A stretch of 64,000 nt of DNA, taken from positions 45,854,501 to 45,918,500 of the forward strand of contig CP136890.1 of assembly GCA_034359265.1 (NCBI GenBank). The letters run 5' to 3'. The notes beneath the pieces were generated by a model, which saw only the letters and a program-made list of their open reading frames with translations, had not been told where the DNA came from and did not search any database. Below, piece by piece: positions 44,048 through 55,401 of this stretch (position 1 is the stretch's first letter; every line of letters begins with the position of its first letter). Source of the DNA: Canna indica. Its lineage: Eukaryota > Streptophyta > Magnoliopsida > Zingiberales > Cannaceae. The position numbers were made by a program, and so were the translations under genes.

Positions 44048-45267
44048 TTTTGGACTAAGGTTTTCAACCTTGGTCACCATCTTGATTTTGATGAAACAAA
44101 CTTATTCTAATGAGTTTATCAAGTGTTTGATCTCAGGTTGAGCGATCGATACACATGTGAAGTTCATCGATCGATACACATGCGAAGCTCGTCGGAAAGT
44201 TACGAAAAAAATGCGAGATTCAAGTATCGATGGCTTCGTAGGCGATTGAGTTGGACGTTCGGTCTAGAACTTCGAAATGATCGTAAAATTCTTCTAAGGC
44301 ATTAAGTCAACCTACTTGTAATATGTTCGAAGTCAGAACCCGAAGACGAAACCTAGAAACGAACATCGCGTGAAAGAATTAGCAAAATGATAGGTTTTCA
44401 CGGTTTTGGTCGATGGCCGGTCGACCGGACATCAGCCGGCCATCGACCGACATTGGCCCAAAACAGGCAGAAGGCCCCGATCGATGGCCAGTCACTCGGC
44501 CTGTTGACTGGCCACCGACTGGGCGGCAATCAACACGCAGATTTTCACCCGTTGGGTTGAGTGTGAGGTGTCGCCTCACCTTGGCTTATAAATACAAGCC
44601 TCATACTTGCTTCCCAACCCCTCTTGAACTTCATTGAGTCCATCCTTAGACATTTCAAACCTAAAGGAGTTGATCTAAAGCCCTAATTTTCAATTTCATA
44701 CTCTCAATCTCTCCTCACTTCATCAAACTTGTCTTCACCGAGTAATTCGCATGGGAAGCCTTGAAGTGCAAGGAGTAGACTAATTGGAGCTTCATCAAGT
44801 TTGTTTTTATATTTAAGCTCCATTACTTGTGTTCTACATATTGTTTTCTTGCTACTTGTATATGTGTAAGTGTAGGTGTAGTGTACACCTAGGGTTCCTT
44901 TGTAATTGAGTGTTTTTGCTAGAGAATAAGTGTTGAGACTCGCCTCTAGGGTTGAGGGATAACTCCTCATTGTATTCTTCGAAAAACATTCAAGGTGTAG
45001 TGGTTAGAAATCCTTGGTGAGGTGCCAAGGTAGTGGAGTAGGCGGGTTTGGCCAAACCACTATATATTTCGTGTTTGCATTGCTATCTTGATTGCTCTAT
45101 TCAATTTTTACTTGTGCACGATTTAATTGTAATTACATTTAGTCACACTAAGAATCAAGAAACTTGAATCAATAGTTGAGTTGATTAAAGCCGAAAAGGA
45201 TTGAATTAAATGTAAAAGTACATACACACTATTCAACCCCCCTTCTAGTGTGGGCATTCATCCAATA
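44048..45267 (+). repeat. Element C 3' LTR
   Basis: Begins TTTTGGACTAAGG and ends TCCAATA. The GGTCGACC/CGATCG palindrome cluster (about 44405-44520) precedes the TATA box at 44587-44594. The LTR end reads CTAGTGTGGGCATTCATCC, like the other members. Confidence 0.85.
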
Positions 45268-45338
45268 GGACCATTCTCAGGTACTGTACAAATGGTTTTA
45301 ACCGATTCATCCTTAGTTGAAACTAGGGGAATACTGAT
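45268..45338 (-). pseudogene. Plant transposon-protein relic, fragment 1
   Basis: A short coding-like minus frame (STKDESVKTICTVPENG) continues the relic at 47875-48135 across the solo LTR inserted at CTGAT. It ends at element C. Confidence 0.35.
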
Positions 45339-47874
45339 TGTAATACACGGGGTTTCCTAATATAAAAATTTCATGTGCAGCCCATCGAGTCGGGAGCTAG
45401 TAGGGCCGAGTCGCGAGATCGCCACGAATAGCAGGTATAATTAATTTAAATTATAGCCTATTGTTGGCAATTGGGTGGATGAGTATGTTGGTTGACTCAA
45501 GTTGGGCTGAGATTGGGTTCGCGGATCGAGTCGGGACTCGATCCGAGTTAGGTGGAGTCGGATAAGGAGGCTTAAGTGAGTAGATGCGGGTATTCTAGTC
45601 AAAACATGAGGGGAATACAACCCCTCACCCAAGCCGCCGTGCGTCTCAAACGGGGAGAGCTGCATGCAGCCCAAGGGAGGGGAAGGAGATCGTGATCGGC
45701 GCCGAGCTCGCGACGACGCCGGGAAATCGAAGTTCGTCTTCATCGAGCCCATCTTATGATCCAATCGAGGTGAGTGGTTGGGTTGTTTGTAAGGGGAGGC
45801 GAGTGGCCGAACCTCGGAAGCTTTGAAATCGAGTTTTTACGCGAGTTTCTTGTTGATCGATGTGGTTTTCTCATGCTTGGGTTTTTAATGATTTGTATAG
45901 ATGTAATTTGGTTGTTCGAATCGTATTTTTTTTGTATTTTATGGGTTGGCCGAATAGAGGAAAAAGGGGAAAGGTCATGCCGAAATTTTCCCCAATTTCC
46001 TTGATCGTCTTTAAACTCATAGATTGTTTTATTTTCGTTAAATGTTAGATCTCTAGATTGATGCTTAAGTTTGGTTGTCGCAAGCATGCCCATCCTCCCT
46101 AAAGGACTCGACCGAGCAAGGTGTTACCCTGCTCAAGTCGGCCGAGCAAGGGTAAGGGTGGAATTTCAAGTTTGATCGAATTATTCATGCGAGATTTCAT
46201 GTTTGGATTGTGTCGATTCATACTTACTTGCGTGGTGTGAGATTTTAATTATGTTATGAGATTGCCGCTCATCATAGAATTTGTTAGTAGCTATAGATCT
46301 AGATCCTCATGTTTAAGGAAATGTTCTTGCTAGTACATATATGGATAGGATCTTAGTATTTAAAAGGAAATGTTCTTGCTAGTACATACATGGAGAGGAT
46401 CTTAGTATTTAAAAGGGAATGTTCTTGGTAGTACATACATGGATAGGATCTTAGTATTTATAAGGAAATATTCTTGGTAGTACATACATGGATAAGATAT
46501 TGGCATGTGAATCATGGGAATGTTTCATTTATTTCTAATAGATATGCTTAATTGTTAACTTGTGAGATAATTGCTTACCTTACTAGAATTTCTTTATAAA
46601 TGTAGAATTTTATCATGTTATTGTAGAAATCATGTGGATAATTATGGTAGTAGTTGTAGAATGATTCCCTTATAATTTATGTGTTGTGACATAATTGTAT
46701 TCAGACATTTCTACACTCATGACCTGTAATTTACACATAAGGAATCTAGCGATTGACGCTAGATGACTATAAGGAAACTCTAGGGTGCTTAATTATTTGA
46801 AGAACTTGAATTTTGACAAGCTAGGTTTCACACCTAGGGAATAATCAGCGGGCACTAGTGTGCAGCTGGTGAGGCCCAGAATAAAGGGGCCGAGCACGGG
46901 TGAATGTCCGGGATTTTAAATAAGGAAACTTTAGGACACCTTATTTGTGTAATGTGATTGTGGTGGTCTACCAAGAAACATGGGTGTCAGAATGACTAAT
47001 GTTTAACTCGGCTAGTGATTGGGTCTTGAGATTGCACCAGCGGGCCCGCTAGGTGTTAGACCCCAGTTGGGTGGGACTAGCTATCCCTACTCCAGTCGGT
47101 GTCCAGAGACTAGCAAACCATCCTAGTCGACAGCCCGAAGATTTCTTTGATTCACTTATATGCTATGTGGCCCGAACGGCCAGTATGTTACTATCCTTGT
47201 GTGGTAGGGCTGGTTATAGCCGAATCACCAGACCATGAGTAGGCCCCTAAGGGCCGGGTGCCATGTGGCTTAGTTAGGCTGTTATGGCAGGTTACATGAA
47301 TGTATGGTCTAGGCAAGATGACCCTTGGGGGCGGTTGTCATATCTGAAGCAAATTATATCCCTGACTTTATATTATGCTGCCTTATATATATATATATCT
47401 ATGTGTGTGTGTGTGTGTGTGATTATTGGGGATTTACGTGGAGGTTCAGAAGAACCACTCACTGAGTCCCATGCGGACTGACGGTTTATTTTTCTTATTT
47501 TGCAGAGCTCGATCAGTGAGTTGAGGCTTGGAGTCATGGTGTAGCTGGAGGGCATGCAGTGGCGTCGATCTCGTAGCGGTGTCCAATAGTCATAGTCTAG
47601 AAGTCTAGTTGTCTAGATTTGTTATTTTCATACACTGAGAGTTGTTTGTTTTTTAGCATGTATTCGACTTTGAACTCGAGTTGTTTCATTTTGTGCTTGA
47701 TGTTAGCAACTTTCCCTTTTATTGAAAATTGTGAACTTTCTTGAAATTCAAATAAAGCTGCATCGTTGTTTTCTATTTATGTGTTTTGATTTCTCGTTAG
47801 TCAGTGTATGTAGTAGGCTTCAGGGTAGGACCTAGACACTGGCCGGTCACGCGACCCTGAGTTGGGGCGTGACA
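45339..47874 (+). mobile_element. Gypsy solo LTR (family G2)
   Basis: TGTAATACACGG...GGGGCGTGACA is flanked by CTGAT at 45334-45338 and 47875-47879. No internal domain. It contains a 49-bp tandem repeat (46314-46505), an (AT)n/(GT)n microsatellite at about 47386-47420 and a GC-rich block near 45600-45760. Frames within it are spurious. Confidence 0.93.
46314..46505. repeat. LTR minisatellite, 49 bp unit, four copies
   Basis: TGTTCTTG recurs at 46322, 46371 and 46420, with TATTCTTG at about 46469. Units share GTACATACATGGATAGGATC. It is absent from the other G2 LTRs. Confidence 0.9.
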
Positions 47875-48135
47875 CTGATAGAAGGACTTGGTATTGAGTC
47901 CTTTGAGACTAAAATGAGACTGGAATGATAACATCAAGATTTGCAATAATAATTGGTTCACCATGAACAGAAGCCTCAGAACAAGGATAGATAACATCAC
48001 AACACTCCCCCTCAATAGACAATTTCTCCCCCTCAGGAACTGAAACCTTGGGAGGGGATTTAGGGTTAGATGTCCTACCTTTGTTCCTCCTCCTAAGTGG
48101 TTGGTCTGCTGGACGTCGACCTGCTTTCTTCCTTA
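47875..48135 (-). pseudogene. Plant transposon-protein relic, N-terminal side
   Basis: Minus frame with a basic Arg/Lys-rich start (KKAGRRPADQPLRRRNKGR), a Ser/Pro linker and PEGEKLSIEGE, then EPIIIANLDVI. The layout suits the variable N-terminus of plant transposon-type ORFs such as 489-1357, but no firm motif is seen. It is bounded by a CACTA end at 48136 and by a solo LTR. Confidence 0.35.
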
Positions 48136-48797
48136 TACTACTAGAAAACTGCTCTTCTGCGACGGCTACTTCAGTTGCAGAGCCATCGCAGAAGGGATTC
48201 AGCAACGGCAACAATCGATCGCATGTGTTCGTCGCCAAAGCTATGATCGTAGATTATTGTGCGACCGTAGCCAAGGCTGTTGCAATACAAAATAATTACG
48301 ACGACAGCGGGCCGTCGCAGGGCCATAAAACTTCCACGATGGCGGCCGTGGTCGAAATACTGTCACAGAAGTGTATATATATATATATAATTAGAAAATT
48401 ATACAAATTTTTTTTACAATATTTAATGAAAATGCATATCAATCAAACAAGAGACATCAACTTGTAATATTATATACATCAAATGGATATCAAAATATTA
48501 TATACATTGTATCAAAATATTATCAACACCGTATCAAAACAATAAGATTTACATCATATCAAAATAAAACATCAAATAAATACATCACTGGTGAGGTGCA
48601 TCAAATGACGGTGGGGGAGGCGGCGAGGAGAGGGGCTGCATGGGGAGGGCATCAGTCTGCGTCGACGATGATGATGGATCTAATGCTGATGTCGTTGCGT
48701 CGGATGACGTGGGAGGCGGAGGGACACGAGCACAAGGTATGATAGAAGCTATATACGCCAAGTACTTAATATTTTCACCTTTTCTTTCAGAAAACAA
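48136..48797. mobile_element. CACTA transposon terminus (CACTA-1)
   Basis: Begins TACTACTAGAAAA, the plant CACTA terminus CACTACTAGAAAA with its first base changed. Subterminal repeats of GCGACGGC / GCCGTCGCA follow over about 200 bp (48160-48330). The 3' end of its second gene reads inward-out at 48585-48797. The opposite terminus was not found. Confidence 0.7.
48585..48797 (-). pseudogene. CACTA ORF2 (Ptta/En-Spm-type) C-terminus
   Basis: Minus frame ends in a Ser/Pro-rich tail (SSSSTQTDALPMQPLSSPPP) with its stop about 450 bp from the TIR, as expected for the second gene of plant CACTA elements. The tail is closely similar in layout to the one at 54713-54800. The upstream coding part is missing. 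Confidence 0.5.
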
Positions 48798-49006
48798 AAC
48801 ATCTTAATGTGGAACAGGGAGATAAGTGAATAACATAAAAGAAGCATGCTATGTAAGTTATAAGATCACGGTCATCTACTTGGCACCTCTTTTCTTCACA
48901 TGCTATGTAAGCATACTTCTTGAGATAAGTGAGGAATAAATGGACTAAAAATAACTGAAAACCTTTCATATTTTCCATTTTCTTTTTTTGTAAAAGAAAA
49001 AGAGTG

Positions 49007-49345
49007 TCAAATAACACATAATTCCAAAGCAGATCGCAACTGCTCAAATCTCCCTCCATCCAATGCTTTTGTAAAAATATCTGCAACTTGTTTATCTATA
49101 GAAATGTATTCCAGTTGTAACTCCATTCTTTCAACTAACTCTCTGATGTAGTGAAATCGAATATCAATGCGTTTAGTGGGAGAGTGTGTAACTGGATTTT
49201 TTGAGATATTTATAGCACTGGTATTATCACAATATAAAATTATTTCCTCATGTTTGAACCCATAGTCTAACAACATGTTTCTTATCCAAATTAACTGAGT
49301 GCTGCAACTACATGCTGCCATGTATTCTGCTTCTTCTTTCATCTA
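49007..49345 (-). pseudogene. Copia RNase H fragment
   Basis: Minus frame MKEEAEYMAACSCSTQLIWI, then LYCDNTSAINISKNPVTHSP, RIDIRFHYIRELVER and KQVADIFTKAL: the complete C-terminal half of a Ty1/copia RNase H. It is better preserved than the 20182-20502 copy and from a different lineage. A stop precedes it near 49345 and no reverse transcriptase remains. DNA at 48798-49006 is its 3' untranslated part; 49346-49536 shows no gene. Confidence 0.88.
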
Positions 49346-49546
49346 AAATCTTATTTCCTGCACTAAAACAAGACTCTTATGCAACTGTACACACAGAAAT
49401 AGTTAGTATATCACGTGTCAATGACCACTGAACATCCAGATCTCATCTTGTTCGCTCACACAATGTGTTCACCAAACCTTAACTTGGATTTTTAGGTGTT
49501 GCAGTATGTTCGCCAAGACTAGCATATAATCATATATTTAATTGTA

Positions 49547-50323
49547 GGGAGAAGTGGAGATTTGGTTCTATAAGTTTTTAATTTTTTAGACTTTAGTACT
49601 ATAAAATTTATTTTGGTATTTTCAGTCCTATAAGTTTGCTCTGTAGTACAGATTTGGTCCTATCCGTGACTGTCCGTTAACTCACCGTCAATATGGACTA
49701 ATGTCGTTCATACACGTTGACAGATTTGGTCCTATAAGTTTCATTTCAAAATTTTCAGTCCTTTATGTTTGTCTTGTAGCACAAATTTGGTCCTATATAT
49801 TTGCCCCGTAGCACAAATTTAGTCCAATATAATATTTACCCCATAGCACAAATTTAATCATATTCGTAATGGTCCGTGAACTCTCCGTGCACGAAAAAAT
49901 AAACGACGTTATGTCCATGTTGACGGAGTTAACAGACCGTCATGAATATGACCAAATCTATGTTACGAAGTTAACATACCAACCTGTCTATATGTCGGTC
50001 TGTCATATAGATTTGGTTATACCCACGATGATCTATTAACTCGGTCAACATGAACATAACGTCGTTTATTTTTTCGTGGATGAAGAGTTAACAGATCATC
50101 ACAAATAGAATCAAATATGTGCTACGGGACAAACATATATGAGTGAAAATTTTGAAATGAAACTTATATAATCAAATTTGTCAACATGTATGAACGACAT
50201 TATTCCACATTGACGGAGAGTTAACGGACCATCACGGATAAAACCAAATCTATGCTACGGAGCAAACTTATAAGATTGAAAATATCAAAATGAAACTTAT
50301 AGGACCAAATCTGCACTTCTCCC
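49547..50323. mobile_element. Mutator-type foldback element
   Basis: Ends GGGAGAAGTGGAGATTTGG and its inverse CAAATCTGCACTTCTCCC, with the 10-bp duplication TTTAATTGTA at 49537-49546 and 50324-50333. The two halves are inverted copies. Within each half TTAACGGACCGTCA-type and GTAGCACAAATTT-type motifs repeat several times. No transposase frame. Confidence 0.88.
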
Positions 50324-50333
50324 TTTAATTGTA

Positions 50334-50928
50334 TATTCTTGTATGCAAAATATATAGTTTTTCTCATGCTTATATATACCTTACCATTTTGGTTGAGAAA
50401 ACAACAAGATGTTATATATTTCTTGTCTTTTTTAGAAAGATGTCTAATTTCTTTCTATTATGTAATCTATTTCATCTTTCAAAGATTCAATTGTCTTGCA
50501 CTATAAACTTGCATTGTTTATCAAATCTAAGTTTTGCTTTTTTATCTCCTGGTCTTGTGTAAGGACATTCACCCTTTCCATAAAGAGAATCCATATTTCA
50601 TAAAGAGAATTCATATTCCATAATGTATTTTATATTTTCTTTTTTGGTGGTGATTATATTATTAAATGTGTCATTGTTTAGATTGCAACTCAATTGGTGT
50701 CTTCAGCGAGAGAAGTAAGAGCTGAGTAAAAGGGTCAACGAGGATCGATATTATCATGAACAAGTTTTTTTTGTGTACCTTGTCATATTTTCATTTAGGA
50801 TTTTGTGAATTAAGCAAATTAGCTTCAGATGGGTAATTAATGGAAGAGCTAAAGGGAAGGAATATATTATTTTGTTCTTTTGTTCATTTTAGTAATATGA
50901 ACTTCTTTTTCATGCTTCTGGTTTGCAG
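50334..50928. other. AT-rich DNA, partly intronic
   Basis: No ORF is supported. The last part ends in a pyrimidine-rich tract and TTTGCAG acceptor at 50928, so it is likely the intron before the exon at 50929. Confidence 0.35.
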
Positions 50929-51297
50929 TAAAGTAGGTAACGCTATGGACTTAGGAAAGTTGTTTGGCAACAAAGGAAGTGTCATTCGGTAAGATTCTCA
51001 TTTAATTTTGTATAATCACTCATAAAGCTAGTAAAGGAAACTGTTCTTAGGTTTTACACATTTATAGATTTTGTTGGTGGTTGATCTTTCTGTAACTACA
51101 TAAAAATTTATCTTCAATGTGTATAAACTGATTCTATTTTGTGTATTAGGAAAAGGAAAGAAGATAGCTCCAAACACACTATTCACATGGCTAAACTGTC
51201 TACAATGTTACCTGTTGAAGGATCTATAACCTATTCAAGGGGCAACAAACTTAACACCAAGGTTCACCTAGGCATCTTGGAAGAGATTGTTACTTAG
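50929..51297 (+). pseudogene. Two-exon 3' end of an unidentified gene
   Basis: Exon 50929-50988 (after TTTGCAG, before GTAAGA) and exon 51150-51297 (after GTATTAG) join in phase. The joined frame reads GKLFGNKGSVIR, then a basic stretch RKRKEDSSK, MAKLSTMLPVEGSITYSRGN and KVHLGILEEIVT to TAG at 51295-51297. It lies upstream of the CACTA-2 subterminal repeats in the same orientation, so it may be the last exons of a CACTA-encoded protein. A weak resemblance to the RG(Q)-x-G-x-N...FLG.L.R stretch of CACTA second proteins supports this. It is otherwise unrecognised. Confidence 0.45.
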
Positions 51298-51640
51298 CAT
51301 GGCAAATGATTCATAAGCAAACTTCCGTCAACTTATCATCATCTCTGTTGTAATTAAGAATGTTCTAGCTATCAACTGCTTTGTTTGATGTTCTTTGTTG
51401 TCAAGTTGCCATTTCGTTGATCAAACTTTTGATGTTCTTCCACTGTAGAACTATAGAGTAAAGAAGCATTTTATCTTCATGTATTTCTCTTTGGAAACTC
51501 ATGAAATTTCTTTTTTGCAAACAATTGTTAAGTAAAAATTAATAGATTTTTTATTGTTGTTGAACATTTCATTTTGCTAGTTTCTATAGAATTCATGTGT
51601 AAATAGATATAGGTAGCACTATTTTGACCGAATTCCAATA
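51298..51640. other. Non-coding DNA between exons and CACTA-2 subterminal repeats
   Basis: AT-rich, with no gene seen. It is consistent with a 3' UTR of the preceding two-exon remnant. Confidence 0.3.
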
Positions 51641-54600
51641 GGTAAAACCGGGATTAAAGAATGGTCTCTCTATGTAGCACTATTCCCTACAATTTCTTCG
51701 CATGAAAAAATGGCTTTTCCCTATGGTTTATGCGATGGGGAAATGGCTTTTCCTACAATTTACGCGCGGGGAGAAATGGCTTTTCCATGTTGTTTATGCT
51801 TCAAGAAAAATTATTAGAAAAAATAATTATTCCTAACAGTTTAGTCTATTGGGAAAAATACATTTCTCAGCGATTGAAACTGTTGGAATAAACATCTTTT
51901 CTTGTGGTTTCAAGTTGTAAGACCCAGAAAAGTTTCCTAATATGAAAATCTGTTTGATGCAGCGCGTCGGACCCAGGGGCAATCGAGTTGAGCCTCAGGA
52001 TCATCTCGAGTGAAAAGGTATGACTCGGCTAATGATTCATGAAACCTATGTGGATGATTAACTTTTCTTTTATGAAATCATACCTTAAATTAAATTAACT
52101 CGAGTCATGTTATGGGTTGAGTTGGAACCCAAGTTGAGTTCAGGTTTAGTCGAGTTACGGGTATGAGTTAAGTGAGTCTTGAGGCCATCTTTGGAAAGAT
52201 GGATGACAGAATAAAACCCTCTTATTGCAGCCGAGCGACTCACCCTTTGAGTCGCACAAGGCCGCCTAGGGAGAAGAGGAGAAGGAGCAAGGAGGAGGCT
52301 TGGGGCTTGGATCGATCCGAGATTCGTGTTGTCGCCGGAAAAAATTCAAGCCATCGTCACCCGATCCTTGTTTCTCCGCAATCTAGGTGAGTGGTTATGT
52401 TTTTGAAGCTTGGGGGGAGGCGGGTAGCCGAACCCTAGATGAAATAGGTTGAGTTCTCGCGATCCTTCCAACGACGTGTGTTCATTGTTTTATGAGGTTT
52501 CTCGTCGGAACTCACTGTTTTTCTTTGTCGTTTTGCAAGATCTTGGGGCTGTCGAGTCATGGGAAAAGGGAAAAGGTCATGCCGAAATTTTCCCCAATTC
52601 CCTTGACGGCAAGAAGGCCCTTAGATGACCTTATATCACTGTTTGATGTAGTTCCCTTTATACATCTCGCGTATTACGAAATATGCTCTCCCTAGAAATC
52701 CCTTGAAGTGGCCGACCGAACCCTACAACTCATGAAGAGGGTCCGGCCTAGGGTGAGGGAAAGGTAAATTAGTTTATTAGTATTTAAGTTGTATGCGTAA
52801 AGGTATAGCTAGAGTCTCCTCCCTCTTTTCCTACCACAAGGGCCATGGCCGAGCAAGGTCTTCCTTGCTCATGGTTCGGCCAAGGTTAGGGAGAGGAGGA
52901 GAGATTAGCTTTAGATGGAAATTGCATGATTATAAGGATCATACATAGAGACATGACATTACTTAGGAAGAACACCAAACTTAGCATGTAGTTTGATTGA
53001 TTTTGAATTGTAGAAATGCTAATTTTATAACCATTCTTAGCATTAGATCCTTAAACTTTGGATGTTGACATTGTTACCATGTTTTGAATTTCATACATGT
53101 TATTTAAATTCATTACTACCTTGCCATGCTAGATTGTTGCTTCTTAATGTGCTAATATTCCTAAGGTAGTATAAAAATTGCTATGTATATACATTGTGGT
53201 CATATATGATGAAGGTTGCAACATTTGAATATTTTCCTTTGGATTATACATTCTACCCTAAATGTCCTTGGGTGGTATTCCAAGGTCGACACATGAAAAT
53301 TCTCACCCAAGGCAGTGTAGAAGGATGGGTAACATTTAAGGCGTCACTAAACGTTCATAGCACATATATGGAAACTTAGTTAGGAGACGATAACACTTCT
53401 ATGACTCCTTATATACTTTTTAGAAATTTAGAACTCATAGGTGTTCATATATTGAAAGGGCGGCATAAATTGTTGACCCGATAGCTGGACTTAGGCCAGA
53501 TACGAGCAAAGGCCCGAAGTGTATATATATGGAAACTCTAGGATATTGATTGTGTGATGTGTTTGAGATAGTCCGCCAAGGAGCGAGGAGGTCGGAAATG
53601 ACCAATGCTCAGCTCGGCCAGTATTGGGTCTAGAGGTGCGCCAGTGGGCCCGCTAGGTGTCAGACCCCAGTTGGGTGGGACTAGCTATCCTTACGCCAGA
53701 CGGTGTCCGAAGACTAGTTGACCATCCTAGTCGACGATCCGGGATTGTTTGCTTACTTCTTGAGATGATCTGGCCAATGGCCAGTATGATACTACTGGAT
53801 ATGGTAGGGACGGCTGTAGCCGGGATATTATTCTATGAGTAGGCCTAAGGGCCGGATGCCGAAGGATTGATAAGCCGAGATGTCAAGTTATCATATTCAG
53901 TTGGTACAAATGGACCCGTTGGGGTCGGTAATCGCATTAGAAATAAACTTTACCTCCTTGTACATTTTCTTTGATGCCTTATATGATATATGCATGATTA
54001 AGGCTTATGTGGAGGTTCATTTGAGCCACTCACTGAGTCCCAAGTGGACTCACAGTTTATTCTTATTTTTGCAGAGCATGAGCAGTGACTTGGTATGTCG
54101 ACATGGTGCAGCTGGTGGGCGGGAGGCGGTGCCATATCTCGTAGTGGCGTCCATGAGTCTTAGACTAGTGCTTAGTAGTGTTTGGTTTTGTTTCTGCACT
54201 GACAGTTGTAATTGAAAAGTATTGTAGAATCTTATTTCTTGAACCTTCGGTTTCTTTGATGTTGATGTTTCTACTCATTTTGGAAAACATATGGATTGTT
54301 ACTTTGCAAACTTTTTATAAAGTATGATGAGATTTATTTTACTCGATGTGTCTTGACTTTATTGGTGTCAGTTTAGACAGTAGGCTACAAGGCAAGAGAT
54401 AGGCCCTGGCCAGTCACACTACCCTCAGTTGGGGTGTGACACAAGTGCTAGGAAAAACCACTTTCCATGCAATGTCACTACAGTTTTAAGTGCCGGGAAA
54501 AACAAGTTTGCACTGAGGTTTATTAACTACAGCGCAAAAGCCACTTTAACCTGCGGTCAATGAACAATAGGGAAAGAAATTCTCGACGATAGTTTAGGCT

Positions 54601-54694
54601 GCGGTTTTGAAACCGCAGGTGAAGGCCTCTACTGCGGTTAAAATTACAGCGCAAAGTCCGAAAAACTGTTGGCTAAAATAAGTTTTGTTGTAGT
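51641..54694 (+). mobile_element. CACTA-2 right terminus, split by a solo LTR
   Basis: The right end reads TTTTGTTGTAGTG at 54682-54694 (CACTACAACAAAA inward). Subterminal DNA includes CTGCGGTTTTGAAACCGCAG and repeated CTACAGCGCAAA/TTACAGCGCAAA motifs. Left of the inserted LTR, three direct copies of an AAATGGCTTTTCC-based unit lie at about 51708-51790. The LTR insertion is at CAAGT. The left terminus was not located. Confidence 0.65.
51916..54441 (+). mobile_element. Gypsy solo LTR (family G2)
   Basis: TGTAAGACCC...GGGGTGTGACA is flanked by CAAGT at 51911-51915 and 54442-54446. No internal region. It is the reference full-length G2 LTR in this window (2.5 kb). Confidence 0.94.
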
Positions 54695-54712
54695 GACAAT
54701 AACAAAATCTCA

Positions 54713-55401
54713 CGGCTGTAGTGGGGGCTGCGGAGGATGCGGCAGTGGAGTCTCAAGCGATTGGGTTGGGAGCGGTGTCGATTGGGTCGAGGAGGACAGC
54801 TCGGACATCAGAGGTATATAAATGCTAGAGTGAGCTGCAATCTATGTCAAGAGAGCCTGCATGTTCTCCATCATGTACATCCATCATCTGTCCCTGCTCA
54901 TCCATCGTCTGTCTTTGCTCATCCATGTTTGTCTCTATTGTGCATGCTCAGACTCTAAGACCGCTATCCGGGATGTGGAGGGCCGCTCACCCGCAATAGG
55001 AGGGGTTGGTGCCCCATGTGACCCCAACACAGGTCGTGCATGACCATTGTCTCCAAAGCCAAAAACACGTCATGCTCCCAGCCACCTACGACATCGACCT
55101 ACGCTACAGGGTCAAAGTCACCATGTGGCACTCATTTGCACTAGGTGATGATCCCTCATGTATGTCTCCTACACGAGTTTATTTTTTGTTCATATTTTAT
55201 AACTATATAAATAAATTATAAATAAAAATTGTGTAAACCAAATATATATACTTACTACGATGACCATGACCCTCCTATCAACGTAGTCCTCTGCCCCATT
55301 TTGCTGACGGTAAGTGTCTTCAAATACCTCCATTTGCGAGGGGCGGTGGACAGTGCCATCCACCTAGACTCGCGTCTAACATTAGAAAACAAATACATTA
55401 G
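54713..55401 (-). pseudogene. CACTA ORF2 (Ptta/En-Spm-type plant transposase) 3' part with one intron
   Basis: The minus frame begins within the conserved Ptta-type region (DGTVHRP then FEDTYRQQNGAEDYVDRRV, compare the family's ..H.....FVD.R..). A GTAAGT donor follows at 55250-55255 and a candidate acceptor at 55169-55170. The next exon has a repeated-heptad segment MDEQRQTMDEQGQMMDVH (about 54860-54915) and a Ser/Pro-rich tail STQSTPLPTQS...PPQPP. Stops are present. It is cut upstream by element D at ATTAG and its 3' end lies against the CACTA-2 terminus. The protein is thought to bind CACTA ends. Confidence 0.55.

Larger units (their letters stand above)
38221..45267 (+). mobile_element. 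Element C: gag-only LTR element, 5' end deleted, multiply invaded
   Basis: Retains gag from the Ser-rich region on, the non-coding interior, polypurine tracts and a 3' LTR (44048-45267). The 5' LTR, primer site and gag N-terminus were lost at a fusion with a gypsy LTR near 38220. Later arrivals are a G1 solo LTR (38592-41306), a SINE (41368-41555) and a Mutator-type MITE (41853-42318), each with its own target duplication in gag. Confidence 0.85.

Noticed and set aside
45441..46093. ORFs within the G2 solo LTR
   Set aside because: They lie wholly inside a solo LTR defined by CTGAT duplications and show no protein motif.
48136..54694. The two CACTA-like termini as ends of one element
   Set aside because: Terminal and subterminal motifs differ (GCGACGGC against CTGCGGTT) and the 3-bp flanks do not match.
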